This document shows, piece after piece, positions 8,437-17,109 of a DNA stretch of 64,000 bases. A program made the position numbers and the translations under genes. The stretch is from JAGQPD01 sp020426865. Its GTDB lineage: Bacteria; Planctomycetota; Planctomycetia; Pirellulales; Pirellulaceae. Under the pieces are notes generated by a model. The model had not been told where the DNA came from, ran no database searches, and worked only from the letters and a program-made list of their open reading frames with translations. The DNA is taken from the NCBI GenBank assembly GCA_041399065.1, contig JAWKTN010000004.1, forward strand, positions 682,001 to 746,000, written 5' to 3'. Position 1 is the stretch's first letter, and each line of letters begins with the position of its first letter.

Positions 8437-8580
8437 CAGGTATCCTTCAAGTCGAGAAAGCCAATGGAAAGATATGGGAATTGGACTTCGCTGCCCCAGT
8501 GACGGGCCGCTCCGATGACGCCGCTGTTCGCTATGGGCTCCCAATCGGCGCCTGTTCGTTGTAAAAATCTAATGGTCGAT

Positions 8581-8597
8581 TGTTAACAATTGGTTAA
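8581..8597 (-). promoter_or_regulatory. Candidate Pho box upstream of pstS
   Basis: On the minus strand two hexamers, TTAACC (8597-8592) and TTAACA (8586-8581), are separated by 5 bp, an 11-bp repeat period as in known PhoB/PhoP sites; the hexamers resemble the Bacillus TTAACA type. The site is about 145 bp upstream of the pstS ATG. The second hexamer is also part of a palindrome TTGTTAACAA (8580-8589), so another regulator is possible. Confidence 0.4.
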
Positions 8598-8715
8598 GGA
8601 ACGGTGAAAAATCGCGGAAGTTCCGCTCGAGATGGGCGACGAAGGATCGGGGAATATGCGGACCATTCGTTGAATTGCCTTTGGAAGCGGCTTTGGTACG
8701 AAAAACGGAGCAAAG

Positions 8716-9507
8716 ATGGATGACTTTCTTCATCGAACGATGCGAACGCTACTGGATCGCGGGATCCTAAAACGGACAGACGAGATCCTGGCTGTTTGCG
8801 CGGCACGGTACGACTATGGCATGTTTCGAAAGCTGGGTTTTGAACGTGTGACGATCACGAACCTGGACGAACGGGTTCCGCCGGACGAATTCGCGCCCTA
8901 TGGCTGGCAGCACGAGGACGCCCAAACATTGTCGTTTGCCGACAAGTCGTTTGATTTCTGCTTCGTTCATGCCGGTTTGCATCATTGCGCGTCACCCCAC
9001 TTGGCGTTGATGCAACTGTATCGTGTGGCTCGACGCGGCGTGATCGTTTTTGAAGCGCGGGACAGTTGGACAATGCGATTGGCGGCGTCGATCGGATTGG
9101 TGACGACATACGAATTGGAAGCGGTGGTTCGCAACGACTTTCGATTTGGTGGCGTGAACAATACTGCGGTACCCAACTTTGTGTACCGATGGACGGAGCG
9201 CGAGTTCAAAAAGACAATTTGGACGCTTGATCCGACGGGAAAACAGCGATTCCTGTTTTTCCACGGATTGAGGCTCCCTTTTTTGTTTGCGGGGATGAGT
9301 AAAAGTCGATGGAAAGTGATTGCTCTCCATCTGGTGCGGCCGTTTGTATCGGCTTTTACGTTTGTATTTAAGTCCCAAATGAATCATTTTGCCATGATCG
9401 CTCTGAAGCCTACGCAGCTATGGCCGTGGCTGGAGGTCGGAGACGACGGGCTGCAGTTGAGTCGCCAATACGCCTTGGAACGATTGAAGGAACACAAACC
9501 CGGCTAG
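8716..9507 (+). CDS. SAM-dependent methyltransferase (type-11-like)
   Basis: A 263-residue protein. The central part DEFAPYGWQHEDAQTLSFADKSFDFCFVHAGLHHCASPHLALMQL matches motifs II-III of class I methyltransferases: acidic residue, then SFADKSFD, then V-H-A-G-L-H-H. The normal glycine-rich motif I is replaced by ILAVCAARYDYGMFRKLGFERVTITNLDE, so cofactor binding may be altered. The C-terminal half has two hydrophobic stretches (LPFLFAG; HLVRPFVSAFTFVF) that may associate with the membrane. It is the first gene of the polysaccharide cluster, divergent from pstS, and probably modifies a glycan or lipid intermediate. Confidence 0.75.
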   Translation: MDDFLHRTMRTLLDRGILKRTDEILAVCAARYDYGMFRKLGFERVTITNLDERVPPDEFAPYGWQHEDAQTLSFADKSFDFCFVHAGLHHCASPHLALMQLYRVARRGVIVFEARDSWTMRLAASIGLVTTYELEAVVRNDFRFGGVNNTAVPNFVYRWTEREFKKTIWTLDPTGKQRFLFFHGLRLPFLFAGMSKSRWKVIALHLVRPFVSAFTFVFKSQMNHFAMIALKPTQLWPWLEVGDDGLQLSRQYALERLKEHKPG

Positions 9508-9575
9508 GGGCAACCGATCGCCTGTGCGACGTACGCAGCCGACCGAGGCGGGACCGAGATGAAGGGAGCAGGAGA

Positions 9576-10751
9576 TTGACGAATCTTGTCGACGACGAGA
9601 GCGCTGTCGGCACACGTTTGAGTCGGCCGCCAGCGGTTTTATTGCAATACCTGACGCTCATTCATTACCGCAAGTCGGTATTTGAGGAAATCGCGGCGGA
9701 CGGGCGTATCGATTTTGAGATCTGCTGTGGGAGAGAGTCGCCGTATGCGGACATGCGCAACTTCGAGTCTGGTCGCGGCTTGAAGGTCAAATTCATTCGC
9801 AATTTGATTTTGCATTTTTCCGCAAAACACTTTATTTGTTGGCAGTTGGGCGCCATCTTTCACACCATCCGTACACGCCCGCAGGTGTTGGTGTTGCTGG
9901 GGCTCGACCCCCACGTCATCTCCTGCGTCCCGCATTTCTTGGTGGCCAAAATGTTGGGAATCAAGGTTCTTTGGTGGAGCCACGCGACGTTGAGCCGCCA
10001 GGGGCGGTTGGGAGATGCGGTTCGGCTGTTCTTTTACCGTTGGGCGGACGGAATTCTGGCGTACGATGATCAGGGTGCCGAGCGGTTAGCGGCCGCCGGC
10101 GTTCGCGCGCGGACGATGACAACCGTGTGGAATTGTATCAATCACGAAGATTACCGACTGATTGAAGAACGACCGTCACGCGGCCATCCCGGCGGAACGC
10201 TCCGGTTGCTGTATGTGGGGCGAATGTATCCGCTGAAGAAGATGCATTTGCTGGTCGAGGCTGTGGCACACTTGAAGGGGAACGGGGTGCCGGTGCTGGT
10301 GGATGTTGTGGGAACGGGACCGTCATTGGATGACACCCGGCAACTCGCATCTTGTCTGCACGTCGCCGACGAAATTATTTTCCACGGAGAGTTGTATCAA
10401 GAGCAACTGGCAGATTTCCTTCGTGCCGCTGATTTGGGGGTGGTACCATCGTGGGCCGGGTTGTCGGTCATTCAGTATTTTGCCGCGGGGTTGCCGGTGA
10501 TTACCGAAGAGAATCGCCAGTTCAACCATCCGCCGGAGGTATCGGCGGTGATTGAGGGAGAGACGGGGTATTATTTTGAATTCGACAGTGCGGAATCGCT
10601 GGCCGAAACGATCCTCCGGGCGCAAGCCAATTTGGACGAGCTATCGCGCGGGTGTACGAGGTTGGTGTCGGAGCGATTTCGGCCTGAAATCATGAAAGAT
10701 CGCATGATCGAAGGTGTCTTGAAGGTTCTTGGGACCGGCTCTGGGACGTGA
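9576..10751 (+). CDS. Family 4-like glycosyltransferase
   Basis: A GT-B fold glycosyltransferase of about 391 residues. The C-terminal donor domain has LRLLYVGRMYPLKKMHLLVEAV, VDVVGTGPSLDDTRQLA, IIFHGELYQEQLADFLRAADLGVVPSWAGLSVIQYFAAGLPVI and a terminal FRPEIMKDRMIEGVL. The usual E-x7-E region has variant residues (S-x-A-G-L-S-V-I-Q-Y), so this is a divergent member. The open frame extends to an ATG at 9420, but that would overlap the upstream gene by 88 bp. I prefer the TTG at 9576, which has GGGAG seven bases upstream. It acts at the cytoplasmic face during repeat-unit assembly. The sugar is unknown. Confidence 0.8.
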   Translation: MTNLVDDESAVGTRLSRPPAVLLQYLTLIHYRKSVFEEIAADGRIDFEICCGRESPYADMRNFESGRGLKVKFIRNLILHFSAKHFICWQLGAIFHTIRTRPQVLVLLGLDPHVISCVPHFLVAKMLGIKVLWWSHATLSRQGRLGDAVRLFFYRWADGILAYDDQGAERLAAAGVRARTMTTVWNCINHEDYRLIEERPSRGHPGGTLRLLYVGRMYPLKKMHLLVEAVAHLKGNGVPVLVDVVGTGPSLDDTRQLASCLHVADEIIFHGELYQEQLADFLRAADLGVVPSWAGLSVIQYFAAGLPVITEENRQFNHPPEVSAVIEGETGYYFEFDSAESLAETILRAQANLDELSRGCTRLVSERFRPEIMKDRMIEGVLKVLGTGSGT

Positions 10752-11093
10752 CGTCCGCCGAGGGAGCGATCGATGTTGCCAAACCGCCACATCGTGCTGC
10801 GGATCTCGATCAACGGTGTTGGAACGGTCGATCGGCGTGGACTGCTATGACCTTCCCAATCGGCAGGAACGTCGTCTTATCGACACCAATCCGGCAAAAT
10901 TGGGGTTGCCGGCATGCCAAGTGCTAAGGATTAGGCTGCCATTTCTGATATGCTGGATGAGGTCCTCCGAAACGGAGGGCTGGCCCAAACCTTTTCCCAG
11001 TACGGTCCGTACTTCGTATCATATGGCATTGGGTTTCTGGCGAAACCCGCTTGCAGGACGAGTAAAGTTCGGTCACGGCGATTGAGCACCCCA
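10752..11093. other. Gene-free stretch inside the polysaccharide cluster
   Basis: About 340 bp between the glycosyltransferase and the epimerase. The frame of the epimerase stays open back to 10950, but that part has no family similarity that I recognise. I saw no clear promoter, terminator hairpin with T-run, or RNA gene. Confidence 0.4.
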
Positions 11094-12647
11094 ATGATCT
11101 ACAAACTGAGAATGACGCCGGGAAATCTGCTTCGCATCGTGGCGGATATCGGGCTGATCCAGCTGAGCCTGGTGCTAGCGATGGGATTGCGTCTGTATTT
11201 GTTCGTGGCGACGGGTGTATCGACCAGTGCGGAACAGATCGCGGAGGTATTCCGCACATCTCGGGACCAATACTACGCCACGGCGGTCCCGCTGACGATT
11301 GTCTGTCTGGTGGTGTTTTTTCTGTTTGGTTTTTACACATATGGCCGCTACTATCAAGGCAAATATAAAGCGTTGATCGTGACGCAAGCGGTGGCAATCA
11401 GTTATCTACTGTTTGGTTTTTCGACCTATTTCTTTACCGGCGGAATCACGGTTTCGCGTGGTGGGTTGTTGATGAGCTGGTTGTTGACGACCGTTTTTCT
11501 GGGCGGTGCGCGCGTTTGGAACCAGCTGTGGCACCGGGTCGTTCCCGCCGAAAAAGAGTCGTGGCACAAGTCGATGTATCCGTCGGCGCGGCGCGTGCTT
11601 GTGATTGGCGGAGCGGGATATATCGGTTCGGCGTTGCTGCCGAAGTTGCTTGGCCATGGTTACGATGTCCGAGTGCTGGATATGTTGATGTTTGGCGATG
11701 AGCCGATATCGGACGTATTGGATCACGCGAATTTGGAGGTGCTACGAGGGGATTTTCGGGATCCGGTCGCGGTGGTATCAGCATTGCGGGGGGTCGACAC
11801 CGTTGTGCATTTGGGCGGGATCGTCGGCGATCCGGCTTGTAGTATTGATGAAGAACTGACGATTGACGTGAACCTTACGTCGACGTTGTCGATTGCTCAC
11901 CTGGCAAAGGTATCGGGTGTCCGGCACTTCATTTTCGCCAGTACTTGTTCGGTTTACGGTGCCTGTGATGAGGTGCTCGACGAACGTTCGGATGTTCGCC
12001 CGGTAAGCTTATACGGACACACGAAATTGGCTTCGGAGCGGGTGCTGCAAAAATTGTCAGACGATACATTCGCGGTGACAATTGTACGTTTCGCGACGAT
12101 CTATGGTTTATCGGGGCGGACGAGATTTGATTTGGTCGTGAATCTGCTTGCCGCCAAGGCTCGGATCGACGGCGAGATCACAATCGATGGTGGAGACCAG
12201 TGGCGACCGTTCGTGCACGTTAGCGATGCAGCCCGAGCCGTGGCAGATATCATTGAGGCTCCTTTGGAGTTGGTGGCTGGTGAGATTTTCAACGTTGGAT
12301 CCAACGAGCAGAATTACACGATTCGGCAGATTGGCGAGCTGGTCCATGAACGGGTGATGGATGCGCGACTGGTAATCCGCGACAATGCGTCGGATCCGCG
12401 CAACTACCGCGTTGATTTCAGCAAATTGAAAGCGATCCTGAGTTTTTCACCCGAATGGACGGTTACCCAGGGGATTGACCAGGTGCTGGAGGCCATTTCC
12501 TGTGGCGACATCGTCGATTATCGCGATGCTCGTTACAGCAACGTCAAGTTTCTGACGCAGACGGGGACCAATCAGTTGGATCGCGACCGTTGGGCGCGCG
12601 ACTTGATCGATGCGTTGACTGGACCTCGAGCTGATAGCCGACCATAG
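11094..12647 (+). CDS. Membrane-anchored NAD-dependent epimerase/dehydratase
   Basis: About 517 residues in two parts. The N-terminal 125 residues hold four hydrophobic helices (around IVADIGLIQLSLVLAMGLRLYLF, VPLTIVCLVVFFLFGFYTY, VTQAVAISYLLFGFSTYFF and GLLMSWLLTTVFLGG). This resembles the membrane domain of the CapD/WbpM family, including FFLFGFYTYGRYYQ. The C-terminal part is an extended short-chain dehydrogenase: Rossmann motif GGAGYIGSALLPKLL, VHLGGIVGDPA, SerTyr site STCSVYG with YGHTK, then FVHVSDAARAV. That domain looks like a GalE/NAD-sugar epimerase and not the UDP-GlcNAc 4,6-dehydratase usually fused to such a membrane domain. I start at the ATG at 11094; upstream residues are open to 10950. 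Confidence 0.85.
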   Translation: MIYKLRMTPGNLLRIVADIGLIQLSLVLAMGLRLYLFVATGVSTSAEQIAEVFRTSRDQYYATAVPLTIVCLVVFFLFGFYTYGRYYQGKYKALIVTQAVAISYLLFGFSTYFFTGGITVSRGGLLMSWLLTTVFLGGARVWNQLWHRVVPAEKESWHKSMYPSARRVLVIGGAGYIGSALLPKLLGHGYDVRVLDMLMFGDEPISDVLDHANLEVLRGDFRDPVAVVSALRGVDTVVHLGGIVGDPACSIDEELTIDVNLTSTLSIAHLAKVSGVRHFIFASTCSVYGACDEVLDERSDVRPVSLYGHTKLASERVLQKLSDDTFAVTIVRFATIYGLSGRTRFDLVVNLLAAKARIDGEITIDGGDQWRPFVHVSDAARAVADIIEAPLELVAGEIFNVGSNEQNYTIRQIGELVHERVMDARLVIRDNASDPRNYRVDFSKLKAILSFSPEWTVTQGIDQVLEAISCGDIVDYRDARYSNVKFLTQTGTNQLDRDRWARDLIDALTGPRADSRP

Positions 12648-12664
12648 CCGATCGCTTGCTTGAC

Positions 12665-13888
12665 ATGCGAGTACTAATCATCCACCAGAGCTTCGTCGAC
12701 CCGGGCCACCCTGGGGGGACTCGCCACTTCGAATTGGCGCGGTGTCTGGTCGCGGCGGGCCACGAAGTGACGATCATTGCCAGTAACGTCGACTATCTTA
12801 CCGGCACGAAAATCGTCGACACCAAGGGGGGCTATGTCGAACAATGGCTCGATGGCATCCGCGTCCTGAGGGCTTACACGTATCCGTCCTTGCACAAGAG
12901 TTATCGTTGGCGAGTCGTATCGTTTTTGACGTTCATGGTATCGTCGTTTTACACGGCGGTCCGTTGCGGCCCCGTGGACGTGATTATGGGGACGTCACCG
13001 CCATTGTTCCAGCTGGCATCCGCCTACCTAGCCGCGTTGTTGCGCCGCCGCCCGTTTCTGCTGGAGATCCGCGACTTGTGGCCGGAATTTGCCATTGATT
13101 TGGGAGTGCTGAAAAATCCGTTGGCGATTCGCGCGGCGCGGTGGGTGGAACACTTCTTCTACGCCCGCGCGAAACATATCGTTGTCAACTCGCCAGCCTA
13201 CCGTGATTATCTGATCGAACATGGTGTCGCCGACGAGCGTATCGATGTGATTCCCAATGGTGTCGATACGCGAATGTTCCCCAAGACGAATGGTGATCGA
13301 TCCCTGCTGGCCGACTGGGGAATTGTCGGAAAATATGTGGCGACCTATTCCGGGGCGCTGGGCCCGGCGAACGACATTCCGACGATCCTGGGAGCCGCTG
13401 CGAAGTTACGCGAACATGACGATATTCATTTCCTCATCGTCGGGGATGGCAAAGATCGCCAGCAACTTGCCGTCCAGGCGCGCGATGCCGGATTGCACAA
13501 CGTCACGTTCGCGGGCGCCATTCCCAAAAGCCGCATGTCCGCGGTTCTGGCGGCGTCGGACTGCTGTTTGGCAACCCTCAAAAACATCCCGATGTTCCGC
13601 ACGACGTATCCGAACAAGGTGTTCGACTACATGGCGGCAGCAAAGCCTACGGTATTGGGCATCGATGGTGTCATTCGCGAAGTTGTCGAGTCGGCATGCG
13701 GTGGGATCTTTGTCCCGCCGGGCGACGAACGAGCTTTGGCCGACGCCATCCTCCGCCTGCACGACTCGCCCGCAGAAGCTCGGCAAATGGGAATCGCCGC
13801 GCGCAATTACGTCGAACAACATTTCGAACGGCGGATTCAAGGTGACCGCCTGGAAATCCTGCTCAAAAAACTGATGGGACCGAAATGA
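12665..13888 (+). CDS. Family 4 glycosyltransferase (WbuB/WcaI-like)
   Basis: A 407-residue GT-B glycosyltransferase. The N-terminus RVLIIHQSFVDPGHPGGTRHFELARCLVAAGHEVTIIAS matches the WbuB-type GT4 group that transfers fucosamine-like or related sugars. EIRDLWPEFAIDLGVL is another hallmark. The C-terminal domain has VDVIPNGVDTRMF, FLIVGDGKDRQQL, FAGAIPKSRMSAVLAASD and VFDYMAAAKPTVLGIDGVIREVVE. The ATG at 12665 gives the family start; a TTG three codons upstream is less likely. The stop overlaps the next ATG (ATGA, 13885-13888), so this enzyme and the short sugar transferase are probably coupled. Confidence 0.9.
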   Translation: MRVLIIHQSFVDPGHPGGTRHFELARCLVAAGHEVTIIASNVDYLTGTKIVDTKGGYVEQWLDGIRVLRAYTYPSLHKSYRWRVVSFLTFMVSSFYTAVRCGPVDVIMGTSPPLFQLASAYLAALLRRRPFLLEIRDLWPEFAIDLGVLKNPLAIRAARWVEHFFYARAKHIVVNSPAYRDYLIEHGVADERIDVIPNGVDTRMFPKTNGDRSLLADWGIVGKYVATYSGALGPANDIPTILGAAAKLREHDDIHFLIVGDGKDRQQLAVQARDAGLHNVTFAGAIPKSRMSAVLAASDCCLATLKNIPMFRTTYPNKVFDYMAAAKPTVLGIDGVIREVVESACGGIFVPPGDERALADAILRLHDSPAEARQMGIAARNYVEQHFERRIQGDRLEILLKKLMGPK

Positions 13889-14526
13889 GTCCGCAGCCGT
13901 CGTCCTGGTTTTATGCTCGTACCGGAAAGAGGTGTTTCGATCTCGCTATCGCGGTGCCTTTGCTGGCGTTCTCGTTGCCGGTGCTTGGTGGAATAGCGCT
14001 GGTGGTGACGGTGACAATGGGATGGCCGCCGTGGTTTCGACAGCTTCGTGGCGGGCTGGCTGGACAGCCGTTCTGGTTGCTAAAGTTTCGGTCCATGACT
14101 AGCGCCGTCGACGCGCAAGGCAAGCTGTTGCCCGACGCGCAACGACTGACACGGCTTGGCCAATGGTTGCGAAAAACAAGCCTCGATGAACTTCCGCAGC
14201 TATGGAATGTGATCCGTGGTGACATGAGTCTTGTAGGACCTCGACCGCTACTCCATCGTTACGTCGAACGGTATTCGCCAACTCAAGCGCGACGGTTGGA
14301 TGTTCGTCCGGGCATTACCGGTTGGTCGCAAATCAATGGGCGAAATGCGCTGTCGTGGGAAGAGAAATTCGAATTGGACGTTTGGTATGTCGATCACCTC
14401 TGCTGGCGGTTAGACCTGACCATTCTCGCCGCTACCGTCGGACGTCTCATGCGGCCCCGCGGGATCAGCGCCGACGGTGAGGCAACCATGAAGGAGTTTA
14501 TGGGGACGGGCCCGGACAAAAGATGA
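13885..14526 (+). CDS. Short bacterial sugar transferase (PglC-like)
   Basis: A 213-residue monotopic phosphoglycosyl transferase. It starts with a membrane-inserting helix (KRCFDLAIAVPLLAFSLPVLGGIALVV). It then shows FWLLKFRSMT, the catalytic-region motif LRKTSLDELPQLWNVIRGDMSLVGPRPLL with the D-E pair, and PGITGWSQINGRNALSWEEKF near the end. These enzymes move a sugar-1-phosphate from a nucleotide sugar to a polyprenyl phosphate at the inner face of the membrane, starting repeat-unit assembly. The length is that of the minimal PglC class, without the extra domain of WcaJ. It overlaps the preceding glycosyltransferase. A second priming enzyme follows at 14938. Confidence 0.92.
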   Translation: MSPQPSSWFYARTGKRCFDLAIAVPLLAFSLPVLGGIALVVTVTMGWPPWFRQLRGGLAGQPFWLLKFRSMTSAVDAQGKLLPDAQRLTRLGQWLRKTSLDELPQLWNVIRGDMSLVGPRPLLHRYVERYSPTQARRLDVRPGITGWSQINGRNALSWEEKFELDVWYVDHLCWRLDLTILAATVGRLMRPRGISADGEATMKEFMGTGPDKR

Positions 14527-14937
14527 GCCGAATCGTGACTTTGGGCGGTGCCGGGGAGTGTTTGCCATTGGGGGGACGATCGGCCCCTGGCCGGATCTCC
14601 CCGCCCCACGGTATCGCCGAGGGTACGATTGTTGGGATCGGAGCAATGATAGGGGGGTGGGGAAAGGGGTGGCGGCCAGTTGTTGCTAAACTATTTCCAA
14701 AACGAAAGTTAGGACATAAAATAGAGTAGCGGTTGGGTCCTGGGGAAAGGGATTCCGACCGAGTGGTATCGAGAAAACGTGGCTTGTCCGAACAACTGAG
14801 AAGATCATGCGTAGTTGGTAGGGGACTGTGGGCGACTGTGGGGACTGTGGGCGACGATGCGGACGGCGGGCGACGATACCCCCCCGATGGAGGGGCGGGT
14901 GGTGAACGCTAGGAATTTGCTAGATTGACGAACATCG
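14527..14937. other. Intergenic stretch with G-rich repeats before the long sugar transferase
   Basis: About 410 bp without a convincing gene. A 68-codon frame (14523-14729) overlaps the previous stop but is low-complexity and lacks homology that I recognise. The stretch holds an A/T-richer part (14686-14729), possibly a promoter area, and a 19-bp tandem repeat (listed separately). Confidence 0.4.
14821..14877. repeat. 19-bp tandem repeat, three copies
   Basis: Units start at 14821, 14840 and 14859. The first two share GGGGACTGTGGGCGAC exactly; the third is degenerate (GCGGACGGCGGGCGAC). It lies 60 bp upstream of the long sugar-transferase gene. Confidence 0.75.
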
Positions 14938-16362
14938 ATGAAAACACCAACCTTGGACACGGCTGCCGGGGAACCCGTAATTATTGCTGAACAGCGAGAC
15001 CGGTTTCTTCAGAATCGGATTAACGAGCGTGGCCGCCGGATGTTATGGCGATTCGGCGCGTTGGGTTGGTTCGTGATTGATTCGGCGTTGGCGGGTGGGA
15101 GCGTCTTTGCGGCGTATTGGTTGAGTCCATTCACGCAGTACTTGGAACCGGACAATCGTCATGCACCGTTGTGGTTGGCGATGGTGGGATATGCGATCTT
15201 AGTGGGTGTGATCTCGAACATTGCGGGGCTGCAGGATCCACGGCATCCGCGTCAGTTGTGGATGATATTGATGCGGGTGTGTGGTGTCGTCGTGGCGGCG
15301 ACAGTGCTGTTAATGTTGGAATTAACGGTGGTGCATTACGTAACGTTAGGTCGTTACGTATTGGTAGCGATGACGGCTTTTACGTTTTCGGCGATTGGCT
15401 TATCGCGGATCTTGGTATGGATCCATTTTTCGAGTAGTCTAGCGCCGTCGATTTGTCTGTTGGGCGAGGACCGATTTTGCTTTCAGGCTGCCCGTTTTTT
15501 GGAAGAGCATCCGTTACCGTTCCGTGCCCGCACGATTTCCGACGTTGATGACATTGGGCAGGTGGACAGCCTTAGTCGCTGGGCAGTGGAGCATGGGATC
15601 GACGAGATTGTGTATGATCCTTCGAGTGAATTAGCATCGGACGACGCGTTATTGCGATGTTTGGACCACGGCATCAACATTCGTTCGTATCCGGACTTTG
15701 TCGAGGCAAATTACTGTTTGGTGCCGGTGCAGCGGATCGACGCCAAGTGGTTATTCTCATCACGATTGGACCTAGCACATCCGTATTATCACGGAGTGAA
15801 GCGTTTCATCGATGTGTTTTTTGGGGTATTAGGTCTGCTTTTGTCGGCGCCGCTGGTGGCGATTGCATTCGTATTGATCAAGCTCGAAAGCCACGGCCCG
15901 GTTTTTTATTCGCAGATCCGAGTTGGGCAGTTCAATCGCAACTTCCGGATTTACAAATTACGGACGATGGTTCAGAACGCGGAGCAGGGAGGTGCGGCAT
16001 GGGCCAAAACGGGGGACAGTCGGGTCACGCGAATTGGGCGAATATTGCGTAAGACGCGATTGGATGAGGTGCCTCAGTTTTGGAATATCATCTGTGGAGA
16101 CATGTCGCTTGTTGGACCGCGACCGGAGCGTCCGGAGTTCGTCAGTATGTTGCGGACGAAGATCCCGTTTTACGTGCAACGTCATTTGGTGAAGCCGGGG
16201 TTAACGGGGTGGGCTCAGATCAATTATCCCTACGGAGCCAGTGTCGAGGACGCCATGCACAAGTTGACGTATGATTTGTATTACGTCAAGCGCGCGTCGC
16301 TGTGGCTCGATGTCCAGATTTTGCTGCGCACGGTTGGGGCCATCATGAAAGGGGCTCGTTAG
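14938..16362 (+). CDS. Polyprenyl glycosylphosphotransferase (WcaJ/EpsB-like)
   Basis: A 474-residue priming enzyme of the long form. About four to five transmembrane helices occupy residues 35-165. A Rossmann-like middle domain (about 170-285, ICLLGEDRFCFQAARFLEEHPL) follows, then a membrane-reentrant helix (RFIDVFFGVLGLLLSAPLVAIAFVLIKLESHGPVFYSQ) and the catalytic domain. The latter has FRIYKLRTMV, TRIGRILRKTRLDEVPQFWNIICGDMSLVGPRPERPEF and PGLTGWAQINYPYGASVEDAM, which matches the exopolysaccharide subgroup (TIGR03013-like). It should load a hexose-1-phosphate onto undecaprenyl phosphate. Two priming enzymes so close together suggest either two polymers or one acting as a backup. Confidence 0.94.
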   Translation: MKTPTLDTAAGEPVIIAEQRDRFLQNRINERGRRMLWRFGALGWFVIDSALAGGSVFAAYWLSPFTQYLEPDNRHAPLWLAMVGYAILVGVISNIAGLQDPRHPRQLWMILMRVCGVVVAATVLLMLELTVVHYVTLGRYVLVAMTAFTFSAIGLSRILVWIHFSSSLAPSICLLGEDRFCFQAARFLEEHPLPFRARTISDVDDIGQVDSLSRWAVEHGIDEIVYDPSSELASDDALLRCLDHGINIRSYPDFVEANYCLVPVQRIDAKWLFSSRLDLAHPYYHGVKRFIDVFFGVLGLLLSAPLVAIAFVLIKLESHGPVFYSQIRVGQFNRNFRIYKLRTMVQNAEQGGAAWAKTGDSRVTRIGRILRKTRLDEVPQFWNIICGDMSLVGPRPERPEFVSMLRTKIPFYVQRHLVKPGLTGWAQINYPYGASVEDAMHKLTYDLYYVKRASLWLDVQILLRTVGAIMKGAR

Positions 16363-16405
16363 GCCGCTGAAAACACCCTTGGCGGTAGCACGAAATCGAC
16401 ACGAG

Positions 16406-17050
16406 ATGTTGGATATTGTTATCGTAGGTGCTGGGGGGTTCGGTCGCGAGGTCCACGCGATGTTGTGGCAATACGTGTCGAACCAGGAATACCGATTCAA
16501 GGGTTTTTTGGCCAATGATGCGGGTGTTGTCGGTGAGCAGCCGATGCCCGGGCCAATACTGTGTGAGCCGGAAGAGTATCGGCCGGCGGCAACCGATCGC
16601 CTCGTGTTAGCCATTGGCAATATGACGGCTCGCCGCCGTGTGACAGACGCTTTAGTGTCTCGCGGGGCTCAGTTTCTGACAATGGTTCACCCCACGGCCA
16701 TTGTCGCTCACAATGCTCAATTGGGGCACGGGGTATTGCTTTACCCCTACAGCGTCGTGTCGTCGTCGGCTCGGCTCGCCGACTTTGTAAAACTCAACTA
16801 CTTTGCCTCGGTTGGCCACGACACACAATTGGGGCGACTATGTTTGCTGGCCCCCTACGCAACCGTCAACGGCTTCGGGGTGTTGGAGGACGAAGTCTAT
16901 CTCAGTACGCATGCGACGGTTGTGCCGCAAGTAAGGGTCGGTGCGAGATCGACGGTCAGTGCGAATTCGGCGGTTATGCAGTCCGTGGGGAGCGATAGTT
17001 TTGTATTTGGAGTGCCTGGACGCGTAGTACCGCACATGCGCTTTCACTAA
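16406..17050 (+). CDS. NeuD/PglD-like sugar O- or N-acetyltransferase
   Basis: About 214 residues. The N-terminal nucleotide-sugar-binding subdomain reads MLDIVIVGAGGFGREVHAMLW, and the C-terminal left-handed beta-helix has repeats such as VHPTAIVAHNAQLGHGVLLYPYSVVSSSARLADFVKLNYFASVGHD. The active-site base is the conserved histidine in VGHDTQLG. The end SVGSDSFVFGVPGRVV is typical. I start at the ATG at 16406; the TTG at 16379 would add nine residues. Members acetylate amino-sugars or sialic-acid-like sugars using acetyl-CoA. It sits 43 bp after the sugar transferase and before wecB, so it likely acts on the same glycan. Confidence 0.88.
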   Translation: MLDIVIVGAGGFGREVHAMLWQYVSNQEYRFKGFLANDAGVVGEQPMPGPILCEPEEYRPAATDRLVLAIGNMTARRRVTDALVSRGAQFLTMVHPTAIVAHNAQLGHGVLLYPYSVVSSSARLADFVKLNYFASVGHDTQLGRLCLLAPYATVNGFGVLEDEVYLSTHATVVPQVRVGARSTVSANSAVMQSVGSDSFVFGVPGRVVPHMRFH

Positions 17051-17109
17051 AATATAGTTTTCGTGCATGATGTTTCGTCACGCCAGGTAATCGGAGACTT
17101 GCCGATTTC

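Noticed and set aside
9420..9575. Upstream start for the GT4-like gene
   Set aside because: Would overlap the methyltransferase gene by 88 bp and adds Arg-rich sequence of no known family.
14523..14729. Short gene overlapping the PglC-like stop
   Set aside because: Low-complexity Gly-rich product with no recognisable motif; the ATGA overlap alone is not enough.
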